DNA from: Zasmidium citrigriseum
Taxonomy: Eukaryota; Ascomycota; Dothideomycetes; Mycosphaerellales; Mycosphaerellaceae
Reading direction: 5' to 3'
Assembly (NCBI GenBank): GCA_002786025.1
Contig: NHNW01000009.1
Location: 378,376 to 442,375 of the forward strand
DNA length: 64,000 nucleotides
The first letter of the stretch is position 1. Each line of letters starts with the position of its first letter. The position numbers were made by a program, and so were the translations under genes. Positions 9,037 through 19,731 of this stretch are shown piece after piece. The notes under the pieces are model-generated. The model was not told where the DNA came from. It searched no databases and saw only the letters and a list, made by a program, of their open reading frames with translations.

Positions 9037-12000
9037 TTAAGAAAGGTGGAAGGCACCCTGGCCCTCCTTGATTGCTACGTTGAGCTTCTCCTTGAGCACT
9101 TGCAGCGAGCTGTAGTCGGGCATCTTGAGGTAGTTGACGCAGGTCATGACGCTGGGCAAGTAGTCGTCCGAGGTGTATGGTGGCTCGCTTGGCTTGCAGA
9201 CGACCGTGAACATGGGCGTGAGAGACTTGAAGCCTGTAACAATGGTTAGCAAGTACATCACAGATAAGCAGAAGAGCTCGAACGTACCTCCAATTGGCAG
9301 CTTGGGACTGCCCGTAACGAACTGCAAGAAGTCACGGCGGTTCTGAGGCGAAAGCTCAGACATGACCTGCAGCAAGTTGCGGACGCTCTTGCTGTCGAGA
9401 TTGTACCCATGATCAGCCTTGATGGAATCCATTAGCGTCTCAAGTGTCCAGTCTTCATCAACACGGCCGAACAGCATGACGAGCTCATCAGGAGTGAAGG
9501 CCTTCAATGCAGTGTATGGGAAGACGGCCGAGAAGCCTTCACGGAAGGAATCGACTTGACGCTGAACACCAGATCCAAGGGTGAAGTCGATGACCTTCTT
9601 GATGTACTCGCCAACATTCTCGATCGTGACGTTGAGGTTTGAACCTCCTGGCACCAGCTCGATGTTGTTGTATCCAGGAAGAGTGAAGTCCAGTCCCAAA
9701 TCATCGATCTTGGCGTCGTTGATGCGGATGTTCTCCAGCTTGGCAAGCTTCTGAGATGGCGAGATTCTTGTATCTTCATCGATACGCTGCTTGGCGCTGA
9801 CGAACTTCTTGAGCATCTTCAATGACCGAGCCAGGTCTTGATCGACGGCAGCAACAGCTCCAAGTGATGGACTGACCGTCGAGGAGCCGTCTCCAATGCG
9901 GAAGAAGGTGGGGTTGAAGGAGACATCGATGATGCGGGAGTCCAGCATGGACCGAGCCACGAACTTGCCCAGCATCTTGAACAGATGAAGAACGCGCTGG
10001 CCGTTCTCAGTGCGTGACAGCTCCTCGCTCATGGGAGCTGGGAACAGACCGCGCTGACCAAACGCAAACTCGTCGCCAGCGATCGATTCGTTCTCGCGCC
10101 ACAGCTTGAGCTTCTTCTTGGAGAACTCCTTCGAAACCGTGGAGTAGAACTCCAGAGTCGGGCCAAGACCAGTTCCAACTTCCTCGAAGTACTCCACTTC
10201 CAAGACGCTCGATGAAGCTCCATACAGCTCCATCACCTTGATAGCGGACTCCAAGATGCGAGACCGGGAGATGCGCACCTTCTGACGAACTACTCTGCCC
10301 AAGAACTGACGCTCGTCACGGTGGCGCCTAGACTCGTTCTCATGGCTACTCTGCCAGCGCGACATCATGCGCGAGTAGCCGAAGGAAGTCGATTGAAGGA
10401 ACAGATGGCGAGTCTCGAATGGGAACAGGAATGGGTAGTAGCGGGCCAGGTCCTCGCTCCAAGATGGCAGGCACTGGCTGGCGACGATGAGCGGTTCATC
10501 CAATTGACGGTTCAGCTTCGCTGTGAGCTTGGTGTTGACAAATTGAGATGGTGGCTCGGCATTGAGCTTGACGGCGCTCTTGTTCTCAGACACGACATCG
10601 TCCAAATTCGCGTTGAGGTCGTGAAGGATACTCATCAGGCGCAAGATGCCAGATGTCACCGGGTGCTTGTCCAGAGACGGAGGCAGTCCATTGTTGAGAG
10701 TAGCATCCGAAGTGCTCGGAGCTGGCGTGCCGCGATCTGCTGGTGGCGGTCCCTGGACTCGCTTCAGAGTGATGGAGTGCGTAGCAGACCAGATGTTGCG
10801 TCCAGAAATCTCGTCTCCCTGACTCATGTTAAAATGACAGGCGCGGTAGATGGTGGTGTCGGATGGGATGACTTGGCCATTGACGCTGAACTCAATGTGC
10901 CAGTCTTGAGGGGTCTGCTGCAACGCAGATGCGTATGACATCGGGCGAGAGGATGATGTGGGCGTGGAAAGCATCTCACGGGCAGCTGCCAGCCTCGCCG
11001 ATGCAGACATGCGGTCTCGACCAGTTGGCGTGGGAACGCCCTGCGATGGGGTGCTCACACGAGCTCCATCTTCGGTGCGCGCAGTCATCTTGCCGGAAGC
11101 AGCCTCAATGTTGACGGCGGAAGGATCGGGCACATCTCTCTCCAGGCCGCCGCCGTCCTCAAGATCGTCGACGAGAGCATCCAAGTCCGCATCAACGTCT
11201 TCGTCGTCATCCTCGTCTGAGATGTGAGCTTCGTCTGCGCATTCTAGGACCTCCCGAAGGTCGTCTGGCAAATCGTCAGGGAGCTTGTCCTGCGATGACG
11301 ATTCGGCCGGAGCAGCTTCTGGTGGAGGTGGAGGCGGCGCAGAGGCGGATGAAGGCTGCGACGAATGCTTTCTCGATGAGCGACGCAGAGAGCGACTAGC
11401 GCCCTCCTCAGGCTTGCTCGACTCAGGCTCCGTATTGCCACCCTCAGACTTGGACGACTTCGTTCGTGGGGTTTTCTTCGACGAACGCGTTGGCAGCGAA
11501 CTACCCAGAGTCGGCACCGCAGGTGGAGGAGGGCCTCTGTCTGAACGACCAGCCATTGCAGCAGCGTACGCGGCCATAGCACTGGTAATGCCGCCCTCAC
11601 GCCGACTGCCACGAGGTCGCTCTGACAAGGCGATGCGGGGACGAAGGTACTCGTCAAGTCCCTTGATCGTGGCAATAGCCTGAATGGAGACCATGATGTT
11701 GCGGTACGATCGTGGAATGCCAGAATCCTCGTCAGCGACCAGCTTCAGCCGTAGTTGCTTTGCCAGCATTGAAGCTGCGCTGCCCCGGCTGCTCTCGAAG
11801 GCATTGTGATGCACGGTGATGACTTCGAAATGCTCTGCACGGCTCAGAAGCTCCTGCAGCTTGTGGATGAGGATGCTGAAGGCAGTTGCGGGCGATTCAG
11901 CAGCTCCAGTGGCGATCTTGGCGTTGTTGTTGGTAGACATGAAGACTTCGAGGAACTCAGAGCGGGCTCTGCTTGAAGTCTGCTCATCGTCGGCATTGAA

Positions 12001-15000
12001 AATGTCAAGAAGGGCATCGACGATTCCAGATGTCATCAACTCGTAGCTCGTGATGCTCTCCAGTGCGTTGCCATCGAAGTGCTTGGCCAATTGCTTGAAG
12101 AGAGGGGTTCCGCTCTGATCGCTGCCAGGACTGTAGCAATCCTTCAGCTGGTCTGCGATCGACTTGATGTTATCAAGAACCTTGGTGGCTTGACTCTGCA
12201 TTTGCTCATCGCTTGCTTGGCCATGGGCCTCCATGAAGCGCTTGGCTCGAAGAGTAACAATGTCCTGGACGTCCAAAACGCGGCGTGTCGCAATTCTGGA
12301 TGCCAGTTCTGAGTCTTCGGACCGCGGTCGCTCGTTCTCGCCCTCATCGTCATCTTCGTCCTCGTTGTCATCGCCGTGTTGCTCCTCGTGGTCCTCGTTC
12401 TCGTCCTCCTCGTCGTTCTCTTCGTCATGCTCGCCATTCTCCTCGGTGCCCTCAGAGCCTCCATCTTCGACATCAACTTCGATAGGTTCGCCTTCTTCAT
12501 CCTCGTGGTCATGCTCGTCGTCCAGATGCTCGTCAACTTCCGGTCGCGGTACCGGCTCGTCGTCGTCCAGCTTAAGTACTTCGGGCTCAGTATCGGCTTT
12601 GACTGGTCGCTCTGCCAGCTTGGCAATCTCTGCAATTACACCTTCGCGGTAGAATTGCGGGCGATAGATGGACTCCATGCGCTTAAGAAGCAGCTCGGCG
12701 GCTTGCAGGGCGAAAGTGACCAGCGAGGTGTTCTCTTGCTGAGAAAGGATCCCAGCAAGGTGAGAGGCATATGTGACGCCCTGGAGAGCTTCTTCCAGGA
12801 TTTCTGTGTCAAGATTCGAGAGCATCTTCAACTGAGCCGTCAAGACCTTCTGGCGAACGCTGAGGTTGACGGTACTGGTGTAAGCGTGCATCAGCGTTGG
12901 GAAGAGCACAATTGCAAATCGGCGGACTTCTGCCGGGCAGTCCTTCAGGAGCTCAACCCTCTTGTCGTTTGGCGTTGTCTTGGAACGTGTCGACATGGAG
13001 ACTGCTTCTGGACCAGTGAAGCCGGCGTCTTGAAGCTCATCGAGGAACATCAAGCGCTCTTGTGAGACTGTTGGTAGGAGCTCGCAGATGACATTCAGAG
13101 TCTCGAAGATCTGGTCTCGTGGTGTCCGAATAATGGATTGCATGATGACATTCTTATCAATCTTTGCAGCAACGCCGTCTGTGCCTGATGGTGGTGAGAC
13201 GCCCGTGAGGATCTGGTAGAGCATGTCGACAACATTCATCTTGAACAACTCCACGCTCAACCGCGGGCTCGCACGAGCAGTGGTAGACAGGACGCGAAGG
13301 AATTGAGTGTGAATGCTTGGGCCGATCAGGTTGGTAGATCCAGGAAGCAGCAGTCTGAGAACAGCTTTGAGCAACTCTGGGCTGACCAATTCCTCCAGCT
13401 TGGACTCGTGGTACTTGAAGCTGTCGATGACACGAGAGACACAGAGCGATGCTTGCTCGACCACCCGCTGGTCGCTACTCGATAGAGTGTTGAGCAGGAT
13501 CGGCATGACGTCGCGGACAGTTGGAAAGGAGTCCTCTGGAATGTTGCGGCAGCAGTTGGCGGCAGTGGTGACAGCGATTCTCTGGGTGCCGGTGGCGAAG
13601 AAGTCCAGGTAAGTCAGGCATGCAGTCAAGCCACCTTCCCGGACAATGGAGGATGGAAACTCGACAGAGATCTTCTCCAATGTGCTCAGTGCCTGCTCAG
13701 CAAGGTCGATATAGTTAATCTCGAGCAGCTTTTGACACAGGACCGGCACAGCACCACCATACACGACAGCTGGAGTTGCTTGAGGAAGAGCTTCCATCAT
13801 GTTCGCAATGCAACGACAGGCCAGAAGCATGATCTCAGGGTTCTCTTCGCCGGTGAAATCATTGGGTTGCATGAGCGAGACGAGCTCCTTGACGTACTGA
13901 TCGGGGCTGAAATGGCCGGACAGGTTGTCTTCGTTGGAGACCAAGAGCAGCTCGGACAGTTCTTGCAGAGCAATGAGTTGCACAGACGGATCATCTTTGG
14001 CACGGAGTTGCTCGAGAATGCCTCGCAGGCGGCTGTTGGTACCAGATACGATGCCACTCAAGGCTCGCAGACTGTTGGACAGACCACCCGGTCCGCCCCA
14101 GCGAGATAGGTAGCCAGCAGCGAAGGGATCTTCTGCCCGGTCCATGGCAGCTTCCAGTTCGTCCTGTCCAAATCGACGCGGTGGTTCATCACTGCCCTCG
14201 GCACCTCCGCCAGCATCCTGGCGCGGCTGGTCCTCTTCTTCTTCAGGATCCTGCTGTGGCGTCTCCTTCACCTTCTCGTCCACGTCTTTCATAACCACAT
14301 CTTGGTCCTTTCTCGAGCCCTTGCGTGACTTCCTGGATGTTGTTGCGGATGCTGAGGCGTGTGGGTCTGCTGTAAGGTCAGCGTTTGTAGGTAGAGTGCC
14401 AGACATGGTGGCAGCACCTTCTTTGGACTTGCGACGGCTGGACTTGCGTCTCGAGGAGTCACGAGCAGACTGCTGTGGAGAGGTCTCTGCTGAGGTGTCC
14501 GAAGATGGCCTGTCGGTGTCAGCCTTCTTGCCCTTGCCTTTGGGTTGAGATGGCGGGGCGGACCCAGCACTTGACATAGCGGCGGGTGCCGCCTTCTTCT
14601 TTCCTCTCTTGGGAGCCTCTGTTGGTTCTGGAGGGGTAGGTTCGGGGTTGGCACCACCTCGCTGACGCTTAGTCTTGCGCTGCTCGCTGCGGTCGGTGGG
14701 TGGCGAGGGCTGGGCGGCGGCTTTGCGCTTGCGAGGAGCGGGGGTGGTGGTGGTGTTGTCGGCGGAGTTGGTGTTGGATTGGGCGGTGGTATCGATATTG
14801 GGGTCGGGGGCGGGCAGCTTGTTCGCGGCGGCGCTGCTGCGAGTCACACGCTTGCTTTCGCTCATGTCAATGAGAGTCGGAGAAGAATGGGCTGCGTGCA
14901 ATGAGTGGTGGATGATGGGGTAGTGGGTGGTGTTTGGTGGTGGAGAGGGAGCAGCGTCGGCCCAGTCGTCCACGCCGGGGATGTCACACGCTGGAGAGGG

Positions 15001-15174
15001 TGCGGCAGGTGTGGGCGATGTGTGCGGGCAGGCGGGAGGGATGTTGAGATCCCGGGGCGGAAGCTGCGAAGGGCGTTTGTCTGCGCTTGACTGCTGCTGC
15101 TGCTGCTGCTGCGGCGAAGGGCGGTGGTGCCTACCTGGGCGTCGTGTCGGGCTGCGGGTGCGTGTGTCGACCAT
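9037..15174 (-). CDS. ufd4: HECT E3 ubiquitin ligase, Ufd4/TRIP12 type
   Basis: The model has two exons (9288-15174, 9037-9233), 2027 residues after removal of a 54-nt intron (9234-9287). Family role: polyubiquitination in the ubiquitin-fusion-degradation and N-degron pathways. Order: a long basic, Ser/Pro-rich disordered N-terminus with seven Gln from a CTG repeat, armadillo-like helical repeats at about 345-650, a highly acidic Glu/Asp stretch near 850-930, more low complexity, and a C-terminal HECT domain ending in TCVNYLKMP with the thioester cysteine at about residue 1994. The junction gives SPKLPIGGFKSLTP, as in homologues. The start may instead be 14865 (MSESKRVTRSS), since the preceding 103 residues are low-complexity. 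Product class is clear; only the start is uncertain. Confidence 0.9.
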   Translation of the reverse strand: MVDTRTRSPTRRPGRHHRPSPQQQQQQQSSADKRPSQLPPRDLNIPPACPHTSPTPAAPSPACDIPGVDDWADAAPSPPPNTTHYPIIHHSLHAAHSSPTLIDMSESKRVTRSSAAANKLPAPDPNIDTTAQSNTNSADNTTTTPAPRKRKAAAQPSPPTDRSEQRKTKRQRGGANPEPTPPEPTEAPKRGKKKAAPAAMSSAGSAPPSQPKGKGKKADTDRPSSDTSAETSPQQSARDSSRRKSSRRKSKEGAATMSGTLPTNADLTADPHASASATTSRKSRKGSRKDQDVVMKDVDEKVKETPQQDPEEEEDQPRQDAGGGAEGSDEPPRRFGQDELEAAMDRAEDPFAAGYLSRWGGPGGLSNSLRALSGIVSGTNSRLRGILEQLRAKDDPSVQLIALQELSELLLVSNEDNLSGHFSPDQYVKELVSLMQPNDFTGEENPEIMLLACRCIANMMEALPQATPAVVYGGAVPVLCQKLLEINYIDLAEQALSTLEKISVEFPSSIVREGGLTACLTYLDFFATGTQRIAVTTAANCCRNIPEDSFPTVRDVMPILLNTLSSSDQRVVEQASLCVSRVIDSFKYHESKLEELVSPELLKAVLRLLLPGSTNLIGPSIHTQFLRVLSTTARASPRLSVELFKMNVVDMLYQILTGVSPPSGTDGVAAKIDKNVIMQSIIRTPRDQIFETLNVICELLPTVSQERLMFLDELQDAGFTGPEAVSMSTRSKTTPNDKRVELLKDCPAEVRRFAIVLFPTLMHAYTSTVNLSVRQKVLTAQLKMLSNLDTEILEEALQGVTYASHLAGILSQQENTSLVTFALQAAELLLKRMESIYRPQFYREGVIAEIAKLAERPVKADTEPEVLKLDDDEPVPRPEVDEHLDDEHDHEDEEGEPIEVDVEDGGSEGTEENGEHDEENDEEDENEDHEEQHGDDNEDEDDDEGENERPRSEDSELASRIATRRVLDVQDIVTLRAKRFMEAHGQASDEQMQSQATKVLDNIKSIADQLKDCYSPGSDQSGTPLFKQLAKHFDGNALESITSYELMTSGIVDALLDIFNADDEQTSSRARSEFLEVFMSTNNNAKIATGAAESPATAFSILIHKLQELLSRAEHFEVITVHHNAFESSRGSAASMLAKQLRLKLVADEDSGIPRSYRNIMVSIQAIATIKGLDEYLRPRIALSERPRGSRREGGITSAMAAYAAAMAGRSDRGPPPPAVPTLGSSLPTRSSKKTPRTKSSKSEGGNTEPESSKPEEGASRSLRRSSRKHSSQPSSASAPPPPPPEAAPAESSSQDKLPDDLPDDLREVLECADEAHISDEDDDEDVDADLDALVDDLEDGGGLERDVPDPSAVNIEAASGKMTARTEDGARVSTPSQGVPTPTGRDRMSASARLAAAREMLSTPTSSSRPMSYASALQQTPQDWHIEFSVNGQVIPSDTTIYRACHFNMSQGDEISGRNIWSATHSITLKRVQGPPPADRGTPAPSTSDATLNNGLPPSLDKHPVTSGILRLMSILHDLNANLDDVVSENKSAVKLNAEPPSQFVNTKLTAKLNRQLDEPLIVASQCLPSWSEDLARYYPFLFPFETRHLFLQSTSFGYSRMMSRWQSSHENESRRHRDERQFLGRVVRQKVRISRSRILESAIKVMELYGASSSVLEVEYFEEVGTGLGPTLEFYSTVSKEFSKKKLKLWRENESIAGDEFAFGQRGLFPAPMSEELSRTENGQRVLHLFKMLGKFVARSMLDSRIIDVSFNPTFFRIGDGSSTVSPSLGAVAAVDQDLARSLKMLKKFVSAKQRIDEDTRISPSQKLAKLENIRINDAKIDDLGLDFTLPGYNNIELVPGGSNLNVTIENVGEYIKKVIDFTLGSGVQRQVDSFREGFSAVFPYTALKAFTPDELVMLFGRVDEDWTLETLMDSIKADHGYNLDSKSVRNLLQVMSELSPQNRRDFLQFVTGSPKLPIGGTFELFCLSVMYLLTIVTGFKSLTPMFTVVCKPSEPPYTSDDYLPSVMTCVNYLKMPDYSSLQVLKEKLNVAIKEGQGAFHLS
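9234..9287 (-). other. 54-nt stop-free intron in the HECT ligase gene
   Basis: It begins GTACG, has GCTAAC about 12 bases before TTACAG, and its length is divisible by three without a stop. Retention would insert 18 residues about 50 residues before the catalytic cysteine. Homology at the junction supports splicing. Confidence 0.8.
15091..15112. repeat. CTG/CAG trinucleotide repeat (seven units)
   Basis: A perfect seven-unit repeat lies inside the N-terminal coding region of the HECT ligase model and encodes seven glutamines. If the downstream ATG at 14865 is used, it is 5' UTR. Confidence 0.8.
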
Positions 15175-15702
15175 GTGCCGCTGCTTTATTCATTGCTCAC
15201 CATCGCTGGCGCGGCTCGGCTCGTGAACATGGGGCGAGTGAATCAGGGACGTAAATGAATGGAAGTGTTCGTGTCGTCCAGCGAACACCAGAATGTCGTC
15301 GGCTGGTTGATTGATTAATGGAGCGACGTTTGGCCTGACGATGATGGAAGCTTCGCCCTTCGCCGCTGCCGTTAGACGCTATGCCAAGGTTCGGCCCGGA
15401 CCCAGTCATCACAGGATCACAAGCGTCTTCTCAATATTTCCATTTGATTGATGGATTGACAAGACATTGATGGATTTGGAGGAACGTCGGCATATGTTCG
15501 ACAAGTCATTGCCGTTTTTTATCAACAGAAGATTGTACCAGTCACGAGGATGGGCATTGGCGAAAGTCATGCCTGTTCTCGAAACTTATGATTCTCATCA
15601 ACGCTGAAGTTGTACATACACCTCGGATAGTCGATATAGTGTAGCAGTTGCAGACAGGCCGCAAGACCTCAGCCGATCCCCATTGTCTCAGCGTCCATCT
15701 TT
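15175..15702. other. 5' flank of the HECT ligase gene and 3' flank of the FMP52-like gene
   Basis: No supported reading frame and no conspicuous motif. It presumably holds the ligase promoter. Confidence 0.4.
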
Positions 15703-16446
15703 TCACTGCTTCCACTCCGTCCTCCCCAGCCTCACGATATCAGCCTGTCCCAGTATCCTAACCTTCTCCTTCTCCTTCCCCTCCAAACAATCCAAACCAG
15801 CCCTGACAGCAGCTCTTGCAATGACCTCGTCATCCTGCGCCCAAAAGTCCTTCAACTTGTTGCTCACAGCGCCGGCTGTCCCAGCAATCTTTCTGAGCAC
15901 AAACTCCGCCATGCGGCTCTCATTCCTGCTTCCCACAATCAGACCTGGTCTCAAAATGACCACGTGCTCAAAGTCGAGTGCCGTCACAGCATCTTCCAGC
16001 TCCCCCTTCATCTTTGGGTATCCCAGCATCGAAGAGCTGTTCGCTCCAGATGAAGAAACGAGAACGTAGACTTTCGTCCCCGCAGCATGAGCAGCCTTCG
16101 CCAATTCCAGATTCAGATCGTAGTCGATCTTCTTCTGATTCTCAAAGCCGCCTGCATTCGCTCGTGTTGTCCCCAGCGCAGACATGAACATCTGTGCTCC
16201 AGAAGGATACTGCTTCGCCCATTCCGCCGATTCCTTCGAAACGATGGGCGACACTTTTCCATCCGCGGCCAGCTCTTTTCTCGAGTATGCGAAGACCTTG
16301 CTCACGCTGTCCAGGCTCTTGAGGGTGTTGAAGATGTGCGATCCCTATGTCACGACTGCTCAGCCAGTGTTTCGATATCCAATATGTTGAAAGTGGAGGT
16401 ATCGGACCACAAGGCCAGTCGCGCCGACGAGACAGACGGATGCCAT
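15703..16446 (-). CDS. fmp52: FMP52-like mitochondrial NAD(P)-binding protein
   Basis: The model has two exons (16408-16446, 15703-16344), 226 residues. The short first exon gives MASVCLVGATGLV and the second continues GSHIF, which rebuilds the Gly-x-x-Gly-x-x-Gly dinucleotide loop of a Rossmann fold; without exon 1 the remaining ORF lacks its cofactor site. Later landmarks are YVLVSSSGA, the YPKMKGELE segment (a YxxxK-like motif) and VVILRPGLIVG, typical of atypical short-chain dehydrogenases. FMP52 proteins associate with the mitochondrial outer membrane in yeast; their substrate is unknown. The donor after GTG is GTCCGA, not the usual GTRAGT, but frame and homology both require it. Length matches the family (about 230). 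Confidence 0.85.
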
Positions 16447-16941
16447 GATGGCGGTGCTGTTGCTGTTGTTGAAGTGAGAAGATGCGGATGACGGGGGAAG
16501 AAGAGAGAGGATGTTGTGGTGACTTCATGCGTCTTGAAAGCGCAGGCTCGCTTCGCAGCCGATTGGCTGGGCGCTGGTCCTCTATCAAGATCCATGGATA
16601 TCAACAACTGGACCCATTGCATGTGGACATTGCCATTACTCCACTGCTCATACGCGCACAGCTGAAGAAATCCAGGCCAGAATGAAGGCGGTGGATGGAG
16701 GTGGAGAGTCAGACGCGTTGAACAGCCGGTGAAGATTGACGGACCCAAGCATTCGCCTGCTGTTGCATCACCGCCACTTGGTACACTCTCGAGTACGCTG
16801 CACGCGACCAGCGCCATCCTTGCCCGCGAGCACAACCATTCCAAGCGATGAGCTGGATTTGAGGCCAATTCCTGCTGCCAGTCCGCCTTCTGTTGTGTAA
16901 CGCCGCCGCCTACATTTGCCTCACCCACCACCACCACCACC
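16447..16941. other. divergent promoter region
   Basis: This separates the FMP52-like gene (-) from the roadblock-domain gene (+) and must hold both promoters. The plus-strand start follows a run of CAC triplets directly before the ATG. No other gene supported. Confidence 0.4.
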
Positions 16942-17514
16942 ATGCTCAATTCCAAGGCTCTCACGGATCTTCTGTCTCGCAATCGCGATGACCGCCTGTG
17001 CAAAAGGTGGTACCTCATGACCCCCAATGGCACCCTTCTCGCCTACAGCCAACCCACCGACATCAGCGACATCCGCAAGCAAGCCGCCATCGCCGCCATT
17101 ACCTGGCAGGAACACGAGCACCAACAGCAACACTCCGACTTCAACGGCGAGATTCGTGAGGACACCGGCCACAGTCCACTGCACGTGCTGGTAATCGAGT
17201 CACAGGCCTCCAACATCATCATGCGCAAGATCCAGAATCACTTGCTGCTCGTCCTGGAAGGCGGCGTTCCACCACGCAAGGCCAGCTTCGAGAGGAGGGT
17301 CACGGCGGAAAGCGCGGACGGCTCCCAACAGCGACGACCCTACGAAGACGAGGCTGTGTCCATTCGATCCGACCACACGGGGACCAGTAAAGTTGCTAAC
17401 AATGTTCTGAAACTGCAGCGAACGAAGCTGGACCAACTCGCCGAAGCCATCATGGCCGACTTCCAACAGACGGGCTTCAAGATGCCTGAGGAGAGCTCCA
17501 CCACGGTCTTCTGA
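16942..17514 (+). CDS. roadblock/LC7-domain protein, LAMTOR2-like
   Basis: The product has 190 residues and no intron. It begins MLNSKALTDLLSRN and continues with YLMTPNGTLLAYS, then AAIAAITWQEHE; this order of helix, beta strand with a TP-G-LLAYS turn, and helix matches LAMTOR2/p14-type roadblock proteins. A hydrophobic strand (LHVLVIES) and a second strand (NHLLLVLEGG) complete the fold, with a charged insertion of about 60 residues before a C-terminal helix. In animals LAMTOR2 is part of Ragulator; the fungal EGO complex plays a comparable role in TORC1 signalling at the vacuole. Assignment to that complex is inference from the first 60 residues. The next gene starts about 400 bases downstream on the same strand. 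Confidence 0.6.
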   Translation: MLNSKALTDLLSRNRDDRLCKRWYLMTPNGTLLAYSQPTDISDIRKQAAIAAITWQEHEHQQQHSDFNGEIREDTGHSPLHVLVIESQASNIIMRKIQNHLLLVLEGGVPPRKASFERRVTAESADGSQQRRPYEDEAVSIRSDHTGTSKVANNVLKLQRTKLDQLAEAIMADFQQTGFKMPEESSTTVF

Positions 17515-17912
17515 TACGTCGCGAGACGCATTGGACATTATTGTTATGAAGCATCATCCCACTGCAGTGCACCATCGAGCGAGCAAACAGTGGAGCACTA
17601 ATGCAGCTGCCCGCCCAGAGTCGAGGTGGGATGCGGGGCGGTTTGGCTTCAAGGTGTGGGCTGGACAGCTCTGAGGCGATTGCGGCCTTGGAAGTGAACG
17701 TGACCTCACCAGGGCGATCAGCGCGTAGTCCAGAGCTACTTCGCTACTTCCATCTTCTCGTCCGACGCCGGCAAACACACCAAAAAATTCTGTGCGAGCA
17801 AACGGATCGGCGAAGATATATCTGAGCGTTCTGCATCTTCTTCATTCCAGTTGGAACCTGGCTCGACCTCGAGCTGTACTACCGAGGACCTCAGAATAGT
17901 AACACAAGCATC
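17515..17912. other. intergenic, promoter of the PGDH gene
   Basis: About 400 bases between two plus-strand genes. No gene or clear motif seen. Confidence 0.4.
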
Positions 17913-19731
17913 ATGGCCCAGGACGTCAAGGCCAAGGTTCTCATTCCCGAGAAGGTATCTCCAGATGGCCTGAAGCTGCTGCAGGCCTCCCTGGACGTAC
18001 ATGAGCGGAAGGGCCTGTCGCCTGAGGAGCTTCTCGACATCATTGGCGACTACGATGCTCTCATTGTCCGTTCAGAGACCAAGGTCAACGCGAAACTACT
18101 GCAGGCTGGAAAGAAGCTCCGTGTCGTGGCCAGAGCAGGCGTGGGTGTCGACAATGTCGATCTCGAGACTGCCACCAAGCTGGGTGTCATTGTCGTCAAT
18201 AGCCCTCAAGGAAACATCAATGCCGCTGCTGAGCACACTATTGCTCTTCTCATGGCCACGGCCAGAAATATTGGAGATGCCAGCGTCAGCATCAAGTCTG
18301 GCAAGTGGGAGAGGAGCAAGTTGACGGGTGTTGAAGTCAAGGGCAAGACACTCGCCATCGTCGGTCTTGGCAAAGGTATCATTTACCATCTTTTAACATC
18401 ACATGTACTTACTATCTACAGTCGGTCTTACCGTGGCTCGTGCTGCCGGTGGCCTGGGAATGAATCTCATCGGATACGACCCATACGCAAATGTCAATCT
18501 CGCAGCTGCAGCAAACGTTGAACTTGCTTCCTCCATGGACGAGCTCTTTGAGCAGGCCGACTTCTTGACCATCCACACTCCCATGATTGCCTCCACTAAA
18601 GGCATGATCAGCTCAGCCGAGCTTTCAAAGATGAAGAAGACGGCAAGAGTGTTGAACGTTGCTCGCGGTGGTATCATTGACGAAGCTGCTCTTCTGTCCG
18701 CTCTCGAAGCCGGCACCATTGGCGGTGCTGGCATGGACGTCTTTACCTCTGAGCCACCCAAAGAGGGCGACGCTGCATCAAAGTTGATCCAGCATCCAAA
18801 GGTCGTGGCTACGCCTCATCTTGGAGCGTCTACAGTTGAAGCTCAGGAGAACGTCTCCATCGATGTTTGTGAACAGGTTCTGTCCATCTTGTCAGGCCAG
18901 CTTCCTCGCTCAGCAGTCAATGCTCCCATCATCATGGCCGAAGAATACCGCACTCTCGCTCCCTTCGTCACCCTTCTGGAGCGCATGGGATCTCTCTATA
19001 CTCAACATTTCGGCCCTTCCAATACCGCCCAGCGTCTGCGCACTACATTCGACTTGACATACGAGGGCTCCCTGGCTTCCACCAACACCACCAAACCACT
19101 CTTCGCCGCTCTGATCAAGGGTCTCGTAGCTCCAGTCACCAGCCAAGAAAACACAAACATCAACATCGTCAACGCAGAACTTGTTGCCAAGGAACGTGGC
19201 ATCCTCGTGAACGAGAACCGCGCCCGAGATCGCGATGTCGAAGGGCGTGAAGGTTACTCTGCCTCAGTCACGCTTCGTGCTCGCCTCGACCCACGCTCGC
19301 CATCTGCCACTCGTGTGCGCCAGGATCCATTCAAGGACGCCGCCGGCAATCGTGCCAAGAAACTCGAAGACCAGATCATCTCCGGCTTCGTCTCAAACAA
19401 CACGCCTTATATCTCTCGTCTGGGCCGCTTCTCGACGTCTTTCATCCCCGAAGGCGTGCTCCTCATCTGCAGAAACTACGACTCGCCCGGAAAGATTGGT
19501 ACTGTCGGTGGAAAGCTTGGCAAAGCGGGTGTCAACATCCGCTTCATGAGCGTCGCGCCTATTGACGAGGGGCTGAAGAACAATGGCGGCTTACAGCCAG
19601 AGGCAGTCACGAACGGAAAGGAGAACGAAGCGCTGATGATCCTCGGCGTGGATCGCCAAGTCGATGAGAATGTGAGGAAGGACTTGCTTGGCGAGGACGG
19701 TGTTCTTGAGGCTGCCAGTGTGGTGCTCTAG
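17913..19731 (+). CDS. D-3-phosphoglycerate dehydrogenase (serine biosynthesis)
   Basis: The model has two exons (17913-18375, 18422-19731), 590 residues; the 46-nt intron interrupts the nucleotide-binding loop, which reads GLGKVG only after splicing. The enzyme oxidises 3-phosphoglycerate to 3-phosphohydroxypyruvate with NAD+, the first step of the phosphorylated serine pathway, in the cytosol. Visible features are the substrate-binding VRSETKV and ARAGVGVDNVD, the Rossmann core, NVARGGIIDE with the catalytic Arg, FTSEPP with the catalytic Glu, and TPHLGAST with the catalytic His. The length and sequence after the catalytic core fit the long form with an intervening domain and a C-terminal ACT domain (PGKIGTVGGKLGKAGVNI), which often mediates serine feedback. 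The gene appears intact. Confidence 0.93.

Noticed and set aside
12376..13065. Hydrophobic plus-strand frame opposite the HECT ligase acidic region
   Set aside because: Antisense of Glu/Asp codons gives Leu/Val/Phe; no independent support.
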